Assembly: GCA_003342895.1 (NCBI GenBank)
Contig: PTFA01000419.1
Location: 124,001 to 188,000 of the forward strand
Direction: 5' to 3'
Source: Casuarius casuarius
Lineage: Eukaryota > Chordata > Aves > Casuariiformes > Casuariidae
Length of the DNA stretch: 64,000 nucleotides
Positions 27,450 through 40,149 of this stretch are shown in pieces; within the stretch, counting starts at the first letter, position 1, and the number at the start of each line of letters is the position of its first letter. The translations under genes were made by a program, and so were the position numbers. Below the pieces are notes generated by a model. That model was not told the DNA's origin and ran no database searches. It worked only from the letters and a program-made list of their open reading frames with translations.

Positions 27450-27930
27450 TTTTTATGAGATTTTTTGAGTTTCCAGATGGTCCTTGGCCTTTGGCCTCCT
27501 CCTCCCAGGCTGTGTGCACTGGACAAACACTGCACAGTGCTGGAGGGTGTTACTTTCCCAGGTTGCAGCAGGTGCCTTTTCTTGTTGCTCAAGGATTTTT
27601 TTTTCTTGCTTACTTGCTTCTTTTCCTTTTTATGTTTAAAGAAGTCTTTCTCCAGTTTTCAAGGCTGCACTTTAGTGACCAGCCACCATCATTGATTTGT
27701 TTATTGTTCTGGGGACTCTGCTTTCAACCTTGTCCATATATTCAAGGTCTTTACTCTTATCCCACACTTAAGCTGCATATCATGGCAAGATACACTTGGT
27801 ACCAAGCACCTGTTCACCCAGCAAGTTCTCATAACAAGTTGATTACAAAACTATTAGGCCAGAAGTGGGGCTTTGCAAAGTTAATACAAGGCAAAGTTAG
27901 CATAAGGCCTATGGCCTGTTACTAGCAACG
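27450..27930 (-). repeat. Possible degraded LTR-like element
   Basis: On the minus strand a run with mixed composition contains GAACAATAAACAAATC near 27700, which resembles an LTR polyadenylation signal. Upstream of it (27730-27930) is U3-like sequence, and downstream is a GC-richer segment. A 156-codon plus-strand frame at 27455-27925 lies across the same interval. It is Leu/Phe/Ser/Cys-rich without a domain and is more likely an accidental frame antisense to the repeat than a gene. Clear terminal TG/CA ends and a target-site duplication were not found, so the family and limits are uncertain. Confidence 0.33.
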
Positions 27931-28911
27931 GCGATGCTCTTTTTATTACTCCATTGGGCAACAAAGGAGAAAGGAGAAAAGATGTGCAGACGGTAAAGGA
28001 AGGAACAGAAGAAAATTGCAGGAAATGTTGTGTGTTACTTATGCAGCACAGGAAGCACGTCAGGTATTATGGGGGCTCTGAGTAGTTTGAGTCTTGTTGG
28101 CACATGCACAACATGCACATACTGAAGTATTTTGTTGGTTAGAAATCTGTCTCCATCAGGTTTTGGAGAGCTTCTGGAAAAGACTTCCTGATTTAACTTG
28201 CTTTAAAAGAAACATAATTTGTCCTTATCAAAGCCACTGAAGAACCGAACAAAGGCAAGCAAATGGAGACAATAAGGAGGATTTGCGTCAGAGCTGCACT
28301 ACTGCTCCAGACCAACATACTATGGCGCAGACGACCAAAGTTGATTCATTCGGGCTCCCGGAGCTCAGACACCCAGCTAACATGTGGACACCTCTGTTTA
28401 GACTCTTACACTTAGATGTCAACAGTCTGGAGCTGAAAAGCAGACCATGTGAACAGTAATGTGAACATGGGCATCAAGTGTCACTTTGGATGCCTAGACT
28501 ATCGCATCTAATCTCCAACTTCTGCACCAGAAGGTCATGGAATCTCCCTTGAGCACTGTTACCTTTCTGCCACACTCAGATTTCTTGCATAGCCAAGTGT
28601 TTCTCAAGTGGCAAAACTTTGAAAGTTTCATAACTTAAGGAGATAGGTCCTAATCAGTAACACTAACTTCATTCTGAAAATTATACCTTCCAAATAGATA
28701 TTAATCCTTTTCTTTATAAGAAGCTGACAATAGTAAACTTACTTACTAATAGTATTTAAAAGACCTACAGATTAAAGGAGAAAACTTTTATGAAACATAT
28801 AGCAATCCATATTTCAAACCAGCATTGAGGTCAAATAGAAGCATCAGAGAAAGACAAGAGAATATTTGGGGGGAAACATTTCTTTTTGTATAAAACTAAA
28901 ACTATAATTAT

Positions 28912-28913
<2 letters not shown>
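27931..28913. other. Non-coding DNA, no feature recognised
   Basis: A moderately GC-balanced patch near 28280-28600 is embedded in AT-rich sequence. It contains no open frame of note and no repeat that I can name. Confidence 0.5.

Positions 28914-28948
<35 letters not shown>
28914..28948. repeat. (CA)17 microsatellite
   Basis: Seventeen uninterrupted CA dinucleotides plus one base. Perfect arrays of this length are usually polymorphic. Confidence 0.97.
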
Positions 28949-28950
<2 letters not shown>

Positions 28951-31900
28951 ATGTTTACGAAAGTCAACCATTACTTGACTTCCATTACATACCTCACCAC
29001 AGAAAAACAGAGAATTTTCAAGTATACAGTGCCTTAACTCAAATACTTTTTACTCAAGTAACCAGATGAAAATGAGTAAATCAGCCACACTTGTCTGTCA
29101 CAACTGAAATAAAATCCAGAGAACAAAACTATTTTGGATTTCTAAACAATACCTTGTTTTACCACCTGCAAAGTATTTTCATTGGCTGACTTCAACATCG
29201 TTGACACAGAAGTCAATATCTTGGTGAGTAGCTTGTATGTCTCTAGGATGTTGCATCAAAGACACCTTTCGGCTGCCTGGAAATTAGTGGAGCCTCTGTT
29301 TTGAATAGAATTTTTCCTAGAACTCTCTTTTAAGCCAGTAAGTTGTTTCCTCTTCCAACCAGGTCATCTGGCCAACAGCTACATGCATCCACCGTTAGCA
29401 TCTTGCAACTGTGTTCTTATCTTGTATATTGCTAAGGAGAAAACAATTGCTTCGTTTGTTCTTGTGTGAAGTAGAAGACTGTTCATTCTCTGTTGTTAAG
29501 GCACCTTCGCTGCCAGCTTAGGTGAAAAAGAGCAGACTTCGAAAGTTTGCCTCATACAATTTAGTTTATTCTCATTGTTCACATTGTTTAAATTTATATA
29601 TTTTGTTCTTTGCTGTTTTTATTTCAGAGGATGGAAAATGTTTACAGAGTTAGGAAGGAAGAGGCAGAGGGAAAAACTGATTTGTGAGTAAAGCAATGAT
29701 GTGGCATTCTGGCAATCTGGAATCTAATCTACAGGGTCTGCAGTTGTTACTTAGGTTTTCTTTATAAGCACTTTTGGGGTATCATTTCTCTCATCCTAAT
29801 ATAAATATTTAAATTAGAGCAGCTAAGGCATATCCTTTTCTGTCCATAATGCAAACATGATGTGAGTATCTCCTCTGTAGAAGTCTGGTCTGAAGATGTC
29901 TGTAGTTTAGTGAGATAAATTGCACCCTTTCATTTTTTTGTCTCTGATGGCCATGTTTAAAGTGTGGATAATATCGCTTCAAATTTCACAATGGAGGTAT
30001 GAAGTTAAATTAGGCACACTATGGTTAGTACAACAGGAAAAGTCAATGAGTTAATGAATAAATCTTTCTTCACAGCAACAATATATGAAGCTTCTATGAA
30101 TAAAATGAAATAAATAATATATAGGCAGTATATATTCTTTGTTTTCATTCCCTACTCTTTCATAAGATAGGTTAAGTGTGAGTGAAAATGTAAGTAGTTG
30201 CTCATAAAGTGAAAGCCATCAAACCTATTCACTGTATGACATAGACAGAACGGGAATGTGTTCATGTCATTCCAAACTGCCTACATATGGGCTTGAGATG
30301 TGAACTGATGTTGCATTTGCAATCTTCATTCTGACTGTTTGAACTCTTGAATTCAAATGTAACATTAATCGTCTCTGAGCACAGCTCTAAAACAGATAAT
30401 ATTAAGACTATCTTTGTTGGAGCTTGTGTAGATAATGGACCATTTTTCAAGAAATAACTCTAGAAAATAGCAAGATGTAGAATGTTTTGCTTTAGTGCAC
30501 ATGAGAAAAAGGAATAAATATTGTTTAGTACTATTTTAATACCAGACTTTTGTTTTACTTATGTATTTACAAAACAACTACACTGTAGAATGAAAAACAA
30601 ATGATAATTGTCAACGAGCAAACAGAACTCAAAAATTGGTGTTTTCAGCCTTAAAATAGTGATAGCTTTACTGTTTTTTGTTTTCTTTGGTCTTAGATAC
30701 TCAGTGGAACAATGAGCTTTAAGCTCATTATAGATATAAGAAAATGTATGAGATCTAATACCACTACATTCTATTAGATTCAACAAAAAAACTATTCAAA
30801 ATATATGCACTGTACTATTTGCCTGCACAGCCCTATACCTCTATAAAATGTATGGTTTTTTTTAACACTTATCTCACTCATCCACATAATGAATTATTAA
30901 GACCCCAAAGGTTTTCAGTCTTTTTTGCTTGTCAGAAGTACACTTTATTTAAGTTTTAAATAGACTTAACAATTTTTCCCAATATTTGAGCCATGGGTTT
31001 TCTTCTGATGCCTCTTTTTGATCTACATATTGAAATCTTATAGTAGCAGAGAGAAACATCTTATTCCAAAATCCTTGATAAAACTCTCATCTGCCCAAGT
31101 GGTATTTACTGTAACTTACTCTCAAGTGAAATAGTATTCCTCAAAAGCACTGTCCTCACAAAACAAGTTTCTTCCACTTCTAGACAGCGAAAACAAAGTG
31201 CATATCTTCAGGGAGAATCAGAAGAGCTATCAAGTGAATTGCTTGTGAAATTCAGGTAGATAATAAGCTTAGGTTTGAACTTTATTAAAAATTATGTCAG
31301 AACCTTAGGCAGTAAAGCTACAAATATTTCATATAGGATATATATATATAAACATATATGTATATGTATCCTTTCTAAGTATAACTAAACTTAATAATGT
31401 GAAAGAAATGGGTGCAAGGGAAGAAAAAATTAGCTAAAATATTAACCCTTTTTTAATAAACTGTTACCAGTGAAGTCAAACTTTTACAACTATTGACCTT
31501 AAAGGAATTCTGAGCTAAAACCTTGTGCAATACGGCACAATTACTCATGTCGTCTCATGTGCAAGATAGTGTCCAACAGAGCTGTGTTTTTTTAGGTTTT
31601 TCAATCACTCTGTTTAACTCAGGGATGGTTTATCGCATTGCCTTTAGGTCTTGATTAATACCTCTGCTGTAGGAAAAGCTGTTAACAAGAAACTGAGTAC
31701 AAGCCTTGTCATATCTATTATGTAGGAATTAAGAGGATGAGTAATCACAAGGAAGGAATAATATTACAGATGTAAGAAAGAACATAGAAGAACAGATGCT
31801 AAAGTGGACAAGAACAGGAAACTTGACAAGATACCTTTCTGCTGAATAATACGTGTGGCATTTCTACTTTCATTTTGAAGAAGTACAAAAGACATTCCCC

Positions 31901-34900
31901 GTCTTTGTAAGCCAGAAGTTAAATCTTTCGGGAAGTGGAAGAAATAAAGGCCTGAACACTTAGTTGAACACATTTCCTATGCTATTTCTGATTTGAATGG
32001 AGTCAGACATGGAATTTCCAATCTGGTAGAATATTAATATGTTGAAAAATTCTATTAATCACTAACACGACACTAATATTCCATAGTCTGGCAATTCCTA
32101 CAAAAAAAAATCTAGAAAAGTTGTTTTAGAAATTTAGAAACAAATTGTCTAAATCACAATGATGATGATTTTTTTTCTGATTTTCTAAATATTATCTAAA
32201 AACTACAGTAATTGTTTGAGAATAGACTGAGAAAGAATATCTTATAAAGAAAGAATCTTATAAAGTGCTGTTTCAGTTAAACTGATGCATTCCAAAGAAA
32301 TATATCAGTTTTTGTTGACTTAGTGTTTATCAATATAAAATCTGCTCTGTTAGGAATTTTTTGAACAGTTTTTCTTTTTAATTGAAGTATAGAATTCAAA
32401 TCTTCCCATTTATCTTCAGGCTGCTTCAACAAAGCTGTTTTCCTATGAGTTAGTCAGTCTTAGCTACCATTTATAATAAATAAAGAGCAAGTGACATTTT
32501 AAGGGCATGATTAATTTTGACCTCTTTTAGGTGTCTACATTAGGAAGAAATGTGCTATACCCTATCTGTTTCCCTTCACTGACTATAAAAAAGTTTATGG
32601 TAACATATCCAGATGTATATGTCTGCACTGAATATGATGGTTTTATAAGATGAAACTCACCCTACAAAACAGCTTTAAATGAACTTTTTAAATGTCTGTG
32701 TTTTGAAGATCAGAGCTTTGATTTTTCACAAAGCTAGTTTTACTAGGAAACAACTTCCAAAAGTTATTCTAGCTAATCCTAAAATACATTAATGTTTTTG
32801 ATTTATCATTCATTTCTGTATCTGCAATTGCAAATGAGTCTTCTGGAATCCTGCATCCAATTTTTTTTTTTCCTGTTTAATCATACTTTACATTTATTAT
32901 GCTACTTTCAGTTAGGATATAAATGTGCTTTGCAAAGGTATTACTGGTCAATGTTTAGACCAATCATATATATAAGTAGATGTCCTAACAATGGAACCTG
33001 AGATACAGAGGTGTGCAAATATTAGACAATTTATTAGCAATAAAGCTAAGATTAGAGCACTCTTTTTTATCTCTGTACTTTTAAATTGCTTACCATCTTG
33101 GGCCATTTTAGTTTATTACACAGAACAGTGAAAAAAAATTGCAGTAATTTGGAATTGTAACTAATACTCTGTATGTGTACAAACTTTATAGCAGAGAAAT
33201 TCATTCTTCTGTTATTTCTTTAGTGATGCATTTCTCTTTCTTCTCCTAGAAATGACTCATGATACTAATGCAAAACAGTATCATGCATGCACTAACTACT
33301 GACATATAGCTCTAATTAACAATGCTATCTTTAACTTTTTGTGCAAAAATATCGTGGAAGACCCTTGCAGGAATAACAATGCATACATGAAAAAGTTCCT
33401 CAAGGTTATTTTCAATAACTATTTTCATTGTGAAAATATTTGACCTACAGCATTATGATTTCAGCTTCATGTACAATTATCCTTCAGTAATTCTACAAGT
33501 ATGAGTGCATAAATACTGTTAGAGATGTCTTCTACAACTATAGTACTTAATAGCAAATGCATTCAAGTAGAATCTCTGCAACAAACACTCAATGACTTTA
33601 TTATTTGCAGCATCTTGGTTTATCAGTAAAATTCAATTTGACACAAAAAAGTTGCAAAAATAGAAAGTCACAATAGAAAGCAAGATAATGTTATCAAAGA
33701 GAAGTGCATACAGAAGTGTCCTCTTACTATAGAAGCATGAAGCATATCGTGTATTTAAGCTGTGCTGTCCTCCTATATAATAGGCAGTTCTACAGATTTC
33801 AGTAATTGTTAATCACTACTGATAATGTTGTAGCATTTTATTAACAGAATTGTCATAGCTATCCATTCCATTGTCACTTCTGCATAGATAATCTGTTCAG
33901 CGATTACTCTCTGTTGTCTTATAAAATTGTGTTTTAAAAGTAAGGGAATGACCATATGACGAGACAGTCTATGTTAGTTACGTTATACACATTTCAAAAT
34001 TTAGCATCTTAGTGGAATTATTGTGATTGTCTACAAAATAAATTATGCTGATAGTTCGAAGGGTGTAACCAGAGGCAGCAGAGTGTGGCTTACAGTAGTG
34101 TCTCTGAACTACTGGTTTTGCCAGACTTTTTGTTATCTGTATTTGTAATGGAGCTCATGGGACAGCTCAGATGTCTGATGTACACTGTACTGATGTACAC
34201 TGTACTGTGTAATGACACCAGGTGCATAGCTGCACTTAAGGATAGAGACTTCTTCTAGGAGCTATGAATGTGGGCTAGGAGACAAGAGGAATTACTGGCA
34301 AACATTTAGTCTAGGTCTACATGTGTTGTTTAAAACAGTACTGCATATCTACTGATGAATTTCGTCCTGTCTGTCAATAAATCATAGTAACAGTGTTGCA
34401 AGCTCTGCAGCTACCCAGAGGCTATTTTCATTGTCTAACCTCAGGCACCTAATTTAGGAGGCTACTTTTGCTTGGCTCCCTACACCATTAATGAAAAGAG
34501 AGGGGATCATTCAGAAGGTTATTCAAAACAGGATCTTAAAACTATGTTTAAGTTAAAATATTCTTCTGAAACACTTTCTGGAGAAATCTAGTTCTCTCCA
34601 TTGACTATAAAGGATGTGTCAGTTTATATCTTCAGTGGCTTGAGTAGACAATTAAAGCTAGCTTGTGTGGACATCCACCCATGCTTCCATGTTTCATGGT
34701 GTGCCAAACCATAGATCATGTATAGTGAGAAGATACCAGCCCTTGGAAGACAGTATGGAGAAGACAAGCATACTAATACATATCAGAATTAATATTCAAG
34801 TTGCAATGTCTTCAGTGTCCCAGTTGAAGGCCAGATCTTCAATAGAATATATAATTGCATCACCTTTGGAGACAAGAATAAATCAGTGCTTCAAAGCCTG

Positions 34901-34979
34901 TGAATGAGGGAAATGAGATTTAGAAAACTGTTTTAAGAGCCTACCCCAGCTCTCCAGAATGTACATGCAATGGCAGATG
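28949..34979. other. AT-rich non-coding DNA
   Basis: Six kilobases without a supported gene. It includes a short TATATG-type alternating tract at 31339-31370 and a 15-bp tandem duplication at 34176-34205. A candidate exon at 29628-29683 is listed separately. Open frames (for example 30262-30450, 32792-33001 and 34665-34907) have no recognised similarity. Confidence 0.65.
29628..29683 (+). other. Candidate exon (56 nt) with strong splice sites
   Basis: This segment has the best paired splice signals that I see in the window. A long pyrimidine tract ending TTTTTATTTCAG runs up to 29627, and a consensus GTGAGT donor starts at 29684. Two of the three frames are open, one reading GWKMFTELGRKRQREKLI and the other RMENVYRVRKEEAEGKTD. 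The content is purine-rich, as exonic enhancers often are. No protein family is recognised, the two open frames cannot be told apart, and partner exons were not found. A non-coding RNA exon is as likely as a coding one. Confidence 0.27.
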
Positions 34980-35265
34980 TACTCAGGTGCATGGTGGGAA
35001 AATGGCAGACAGTGGTCATAAATTGAAACAAAAGAGGTTTCAACTCTTGCAACCCCCTTAAATATAAGGAAAACCTTTTTCACCATGAGGACAGTAAAGC
35101 ATTGGAAATAGTTGCTCAAAGAAGCTGGGTGATCACTATCCTTGGAGGTTTTTAAGACCTGACAGGATAAAGCTTTGAACAAAGTGGTCTGACCTCCTAG
35201 CTAACCCTGTTTTGAACAGGAAGTCCCTTCTGAAGTCACTTCCAATCTGAATTATCTGTGGTGTT
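34980..35265 (+). repeat. CR1 LINE, 3'-terminal fragment
   Basis: From about 34980 the sequence follows the CR1 3' region: a CATAAATTGAAAC block, AATATAAGGAAAACCTTTTT, a CACCATGAGGACAGTAAAGCA stretch, ATCCTTGGAGGTTTTTAAGA, and a CTTCTGAAGTCACTTCCAA near-terminal block. The same blocks, in the same order, occur in the long CR1 at about 42790-43062. Divergence is high and the terminal TTCTRTG repeats are gone, so the copy is old and 5' truncated. It has no coding capacity, and the minus-strand open frame across it (34883-35182) is a shadow. Confidence 0.85.
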
Positions 35266-35639
35266 ATGACTGAATACAGGATATGATACTAATTTATGGG
35301 TTGTGTCCAAGCTGGCACTCTTTCATTGCTTACTGAGACCAGACAGAAAAGACCTTCTAAGTTAAATTGACACTTCCCAAGTACTGCTTAGGAGTTTATT
35401 TGGAAAAGTATTCAGTTCTTTTTTTTTTCTTTTTCTCCAACTTAAAAATGATGTTGACACTGCTAACTATCTACACTAGTTGAGGTCAAGAAAGAAGAAA
35501 CACTGATATACTAAAGTTGAAACATGTAAAAATCATTCTCACTGCTCAGAACTCATGCAACCCGCATTCCTTTATATAGACTAACACACATATTAGTACT
35601 GCACACATTTTAGTTTCAGCTATTTTTAATGTCTTTATC
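35266..35639. other. AT-rich non-coding DNA
   Basis: Short spacer between the CR1 fragment and the possible LTR. No gene or repeat is recognised apart from a T-rich run near 35420-35437. Confidence 0.6.
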
Positions 35640-36112
35640 ATCAATGTCTGTGTGACCACAAGGCAGACAAAAGAGGGTTGGATACCAATGCAGAGAAACA
35701 CTCAAGGTTCATGGGGGATTAAACAGGATATATTTAATGAAGGACTTCTTACACTCCAAATTGTGTGGGAAGCTCCGGGAACCATGCAGAGGGACTGCTG
35801 ATGGGAAGCTGCGGGATGCATGGGTTGGATGCCCAGGTGGAACTCACCTCATTGTACCCCAAGGGCCCCTTAAATCTACTAGAACAATTTCCTTATGTCA
35901 GCTGTGCTAACCGTGAATAGCTGCTGTCTGCGAAGCAGCTAGATATTGTTGACAAAACAGAATATGCATTCCTGGTCCTGAAGGGAATTTGGTCAGTGTG
36001 TAGTTCCACACGTCGGGGCTGCTACCATGTACTCTCCCAGTCACTGACTCCTTGCCAGGTCTTCCACAGGTGTTCTCACTACAGCTTGGAATGTAATTTT
36101 TCATCTTAGACA
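35640..36112 (-). repeat. Possible LTR remnant
   Basis: Read on the minus strand, the block could begin with TG at 36112. It then has about 300 bp of GC-balanced sequence, an ATTAAA-type polyadenylation signal with AATATATCC context near 35738, and a T/G-rich downstream part ending in a CACACAGACA-like 3' end near 35645. This order fits an LTR. A GGTGAGTTCC donor-like site lies at about 35845 on the same strand. I could not match direct repeats at the two ends and I do not recognise the family. Confidence 0.35.
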
Positions 36113-39100
36113 TGAGTTGTTCTTTTTCAGGGAGGGAAATTTAGTTGTTATAATGACTAGCTTTTTTGAACTGAGGACTAAATATGGATTTTGATAGAGA
36201 GCAGTACTCTTGTAAGTAATTCCAGCAGTTTCAGTGTCATGTAAAGAAGAAACTGACTAGTGACCTGCAGAGGGAGTGTTTCTCAGTAACCCTTGAAATC
36301 CAAGCTTTTTTCTCTCTTGAAAATAAAAATTTCTTTCAGAATAACAGATTTACATGCACATGCATATGCATATATTTTTCATAAATCTCCTCAGATGTTT
36401 AAGCTGAGCTCTTCAGTCCAAGAATATAGAGAAACAGTACAAGGGAAGGTATGGGAATGTAATGGAAATTAATGTAATAGAATATTCTTAAATGTCTGAG
36501 TCTGAGCTTTTCGTTTATTTTGTCTGATATTTGTAATAAAGTCAATCTAGGTTTAGACTGGTAATGTCCCTCTGAGGTGTGCTATCACTCCAAGCAAATG
36601 TCTCACCTAAATATATTTATGATGGCTGGGTATTTTTTATCTTTTTCTTCTTCTTTCTCCGTTTCTGTTTACTTCAATAATAATAATAATAAAAAAACTG
36701 CCTCCCCAAACCCTGAAGCATACCTTCGAACTATTTTAATTTAAACAATCCTTACTTCTTTTCTGCAAAAATAAGTCACCTTAATTTTGAAGTTAGAGCT
36801 TTTCCATAATATTGTATCTTTCAGCCATAATTTGGGACTTAATTACCAATAATTTACTGTTCTAGAATAGTACCTTTCAAGCGCTTGTGTGATTTTGGCC
36901 TGCTGAGTGCATGTTCAAAAACACATGACCTGTCTTATGGCTTAGTCTTGTAAGGGATTGATTTCTCAGAATGTTCTAAAAGAGTATGGGGAATTATCAT
37001 CATTTGCTCAGCCTTCTCATAGCCCAACTGCAATGCAGAAAATGCAAAATAATGAATGTCATAGTCATTTTTACTGAAATGCTATGTAAACCCAGGAGAA
37101 GTATCTCATTTATATGTGCTTATAAATTGTGCTAAGAAGAAGTAGACAGTAACTGTAGTCAAATACAAATCAATACAAACACACATATTTCTTTTAAAGG
37201 CATTACATTTTTCTCTACACCGAGCATAAGCAAAGACATTAAAAGTGACTTTTGTTTTAGATCACAGAGATCAATGGAAGAAAAAAGAAAGTATTCCATG
37301 AAAGCTTGCACAGTCAGTCTTTCTCCCCTGATGGAGAATTATTCATCTCCACAGACAGCTGAAACCCTAGAGATTTAACATGGAATACACCAAAAACACA
37401 AAGTACACAGAGTGGAAAAAAGGCACACAAGGATTTTTCCAAATTAAAGTGTTTCCTACAACCAGCAGCTAAATGTTTCATGATTTACCCTTGATCTTTC
37501 GGTTTTGCCAGTGCTATTCAATACTCACCCTTAGTTAACTTCACCTAACAGAGTAAAAAAGTCCTGTGAGTTCAATTCCCAGCTCTTACAACCCTCCTCT
37601 AAAGAGCAAACTCCAGCTCCTAATAAGTATAAAGGAGAACTGGAGACTTAGATATTCTAGCAGAATATAAAACTGCTGTATTTTGGAAGATAGCGATAAG
37701 CTGATGGAAAATGCAGTTCAAGGGCTTTGTTAGTCTCAAACAATTCACTGCATGCTTCCAACAGCTGTTAATAAGAAATGAGATTGTTAGCAGAAATGAA
37801 CAGCTTTTTTTTCTATCAAGTAATGCAGATAAATGAGTTGCAGGTATAATATGCTCCTATCATAATAAGTCATTTAAAAAAATAGTTTCTCTTCTGAGAG
37901 TAGGAATTTGAGAAGTGTTCATCACTGGACTACATTTATTCTGACTGAAAGTAAGTGCATCCTTACACTTTAGTTCAAGGACAATAACTGAGCCAATATG
38001 TATTTCCTGAGAATAGGATTCCAAATGCTAAGACCATTCTTGAATTTATTTCAATGATCTAATACCCCATGGATAGAGAGCTTACTCTGAAAAGAAAACC
38101 CTTGTCCATAAGAAGCAAAGGTTTCTTTGCTAGATGGGCATTAAAAAAAAAAAAAAAAACAAAACATTTTCACTAATGTGGACATGTCACATGTTGTTCT
38201 GGGTATTCTGACACCATCTCACCTGTCTTCCACACAGAATGCCTGTGCTTGGAGCACATTCTCACTTTCACACTTTGGGATGCCAATAATCTTGGTGATT
38301 CACTTTTGCATGGACTTGTCTGAAGCAACTTTGCAGTGAGGCACCGTATGTAATTGAACTCAAATTGTCCTCCAAATAACTGTGCAATTCCTGATCTGTC
38401 TTTATATTACAGCCTTCACATCTACTCAGTTCAGTTAGCCTCTATTTGTTGGAGATCATTTGCTCAGGTGAACATATATATATATACACATGGTTGTCAT
38501 CTAACATTTCATTCCACTTCTCTCTGTTTTCTTCACAAGTCATCCAAACAATGCTTGAGCATGCCACTCCATCCTATGCCCCTGGAATACAGCACGGTTC
38601 TGTTCGATGCTTCTGTGAATATAATATCTAACTTTAATTTGAGGGAAGAAAATTAAGTCATCAACACTTACATGTTAACAACTTTAGAGACTTGAGGAAA
38701 TGGAAGATGAAGATGAAATGACCACCTGAAGCAGGTTGAAGGATGACAGCTCCAATTCTGGCAGAATTCCCTTCCCTTGATTCTCGCTGCTGCTTGAGCC
38801 CCCACTCCTCCCTAAAAACAGAGGAAAAAGGACTGCAACAAGGAGGCAACTCTTAGGAACAGATTAATGTACTGGAAATGGCATGGAACAAGTCTTACTG
38901 CCCTAATGAAAGTGTTGTGATAGTAATCTGAGACCACATCTGCTGGCAACAAACCATTGCATTGCAGCTCAACTTTCCATTATGATTGACCCCCAAATAC
39001 CCCAGTTCCTCTTAGACCATTCTTGGGAACTTTTCATGAAAGAGAAATTTAAAATGGTCAGTGAGTTTCCTGGGCAAACTGCCAGAAGCTTATCAATAGT

Positions 39101-39849
39101 TTGCCTCTAGTATCTGATGCTTGCTTTGCTGTTCAGGCAGCATGAGATGAAAAATATCTTTTCCACAAATCAGAGAAAAATCTCCTTTATCTGAGCTAAA
39201 GTTACATTACCTCATGCAAAAGGTACATAATCTGACATAAATTCAGGCTCTTGCTTATAGGTTTAGACCCACACTGTCCACCTGGATCCCTAGTTTCCCT
39301 GTTTTTAATTGTTCCCACTTCATTTATTCTGGCATTAATGTTAGGGGGATCTGAGAACAGATCCAGATCCAACTAATCCACCAAAAAATTAAAAAGTTAT
39401 TTTCCATTCAGATCAGTTCTACTGTTTGATTTATTTTGCAGACCTAGTGATGTCAATGCTAGCATGGGAAACAAACAGGTGAAAATAGAAAAGGAGGGAG
39501 GGTCACTCCTTTTGGTGGCAACCAAGCTATATGCTAGGTGAAAGTGAAAAGCTAGGTGGAAACCACTGACCTCAAAAGTCCTTCCTCACCTTTTAATCTA
39601 GGAAATCCAGGTGATTAATATCTCTGAGACTTCAAGGTACCAGAATAACATCAGAGCAAATAAAGGTAAAAGATCTACCTCCCTTCCAAATCTATGATCG
39701 AGAAAATATTCCCCAAACTCATAAGCAGATAGCACTCAGTCTTCTTGGAAAAGAGAGAGGTCTAAGAATAACATGGCACATTAGCACCAAATTGTCTCTC
39801 TTTGTTGAAAATTGAAATCATTGTCTCCCCAGGTCTTTAATAGAGCTTA
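36113..39849. other. AT-rich non-coding DNA
   Basis: No supported gene. It contains an (ATA/AAT)n run at about 36676-36692, a short A-run at 38142-38159 and a (TA)n run at 38474-38484. The open frames 38354-38656 and 38446-38631 overlap each other in different phases and show no domain. The right limit against the CR1 5' end is approximate. Confidence 0.6.
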
Positions 39850-40149
39850 ATAGCTAACAGGGGCATCCACAGACATAGCAGTGTGTGGCTCAGTTGGCAC
39901 AGAAAGGTGCACAGAAGGGGACCAGCAGTTCTGCTGAGAGCAACATCCAACAGCTCAGTAATGGTGCTGATGTGTATGTGATGATGGTCATGATCCCCAG
40001 CATCCACTGAAGCAAACATCCCTGTTACCTCAGAGGCCTTGATGCAGAACAAGGTCCAGAGGGAGGATGCTGCTATCTAGATCTGGGGCTGCAGAGGTGC
40101 CTGGGGCACTTTCCTGAGGTTGGGGGAGCAGGAGGTGGTCTCCTGACTT

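Noticed and set aside
27455..27925. 156-codon plus-strand open frame, the longest in the window
   Set aside because: Leu/Phe/Cys/Ser-rich product without a domain. It lies antisense to an LTR-like block, and its start context is unremarkable. More likely accidental.
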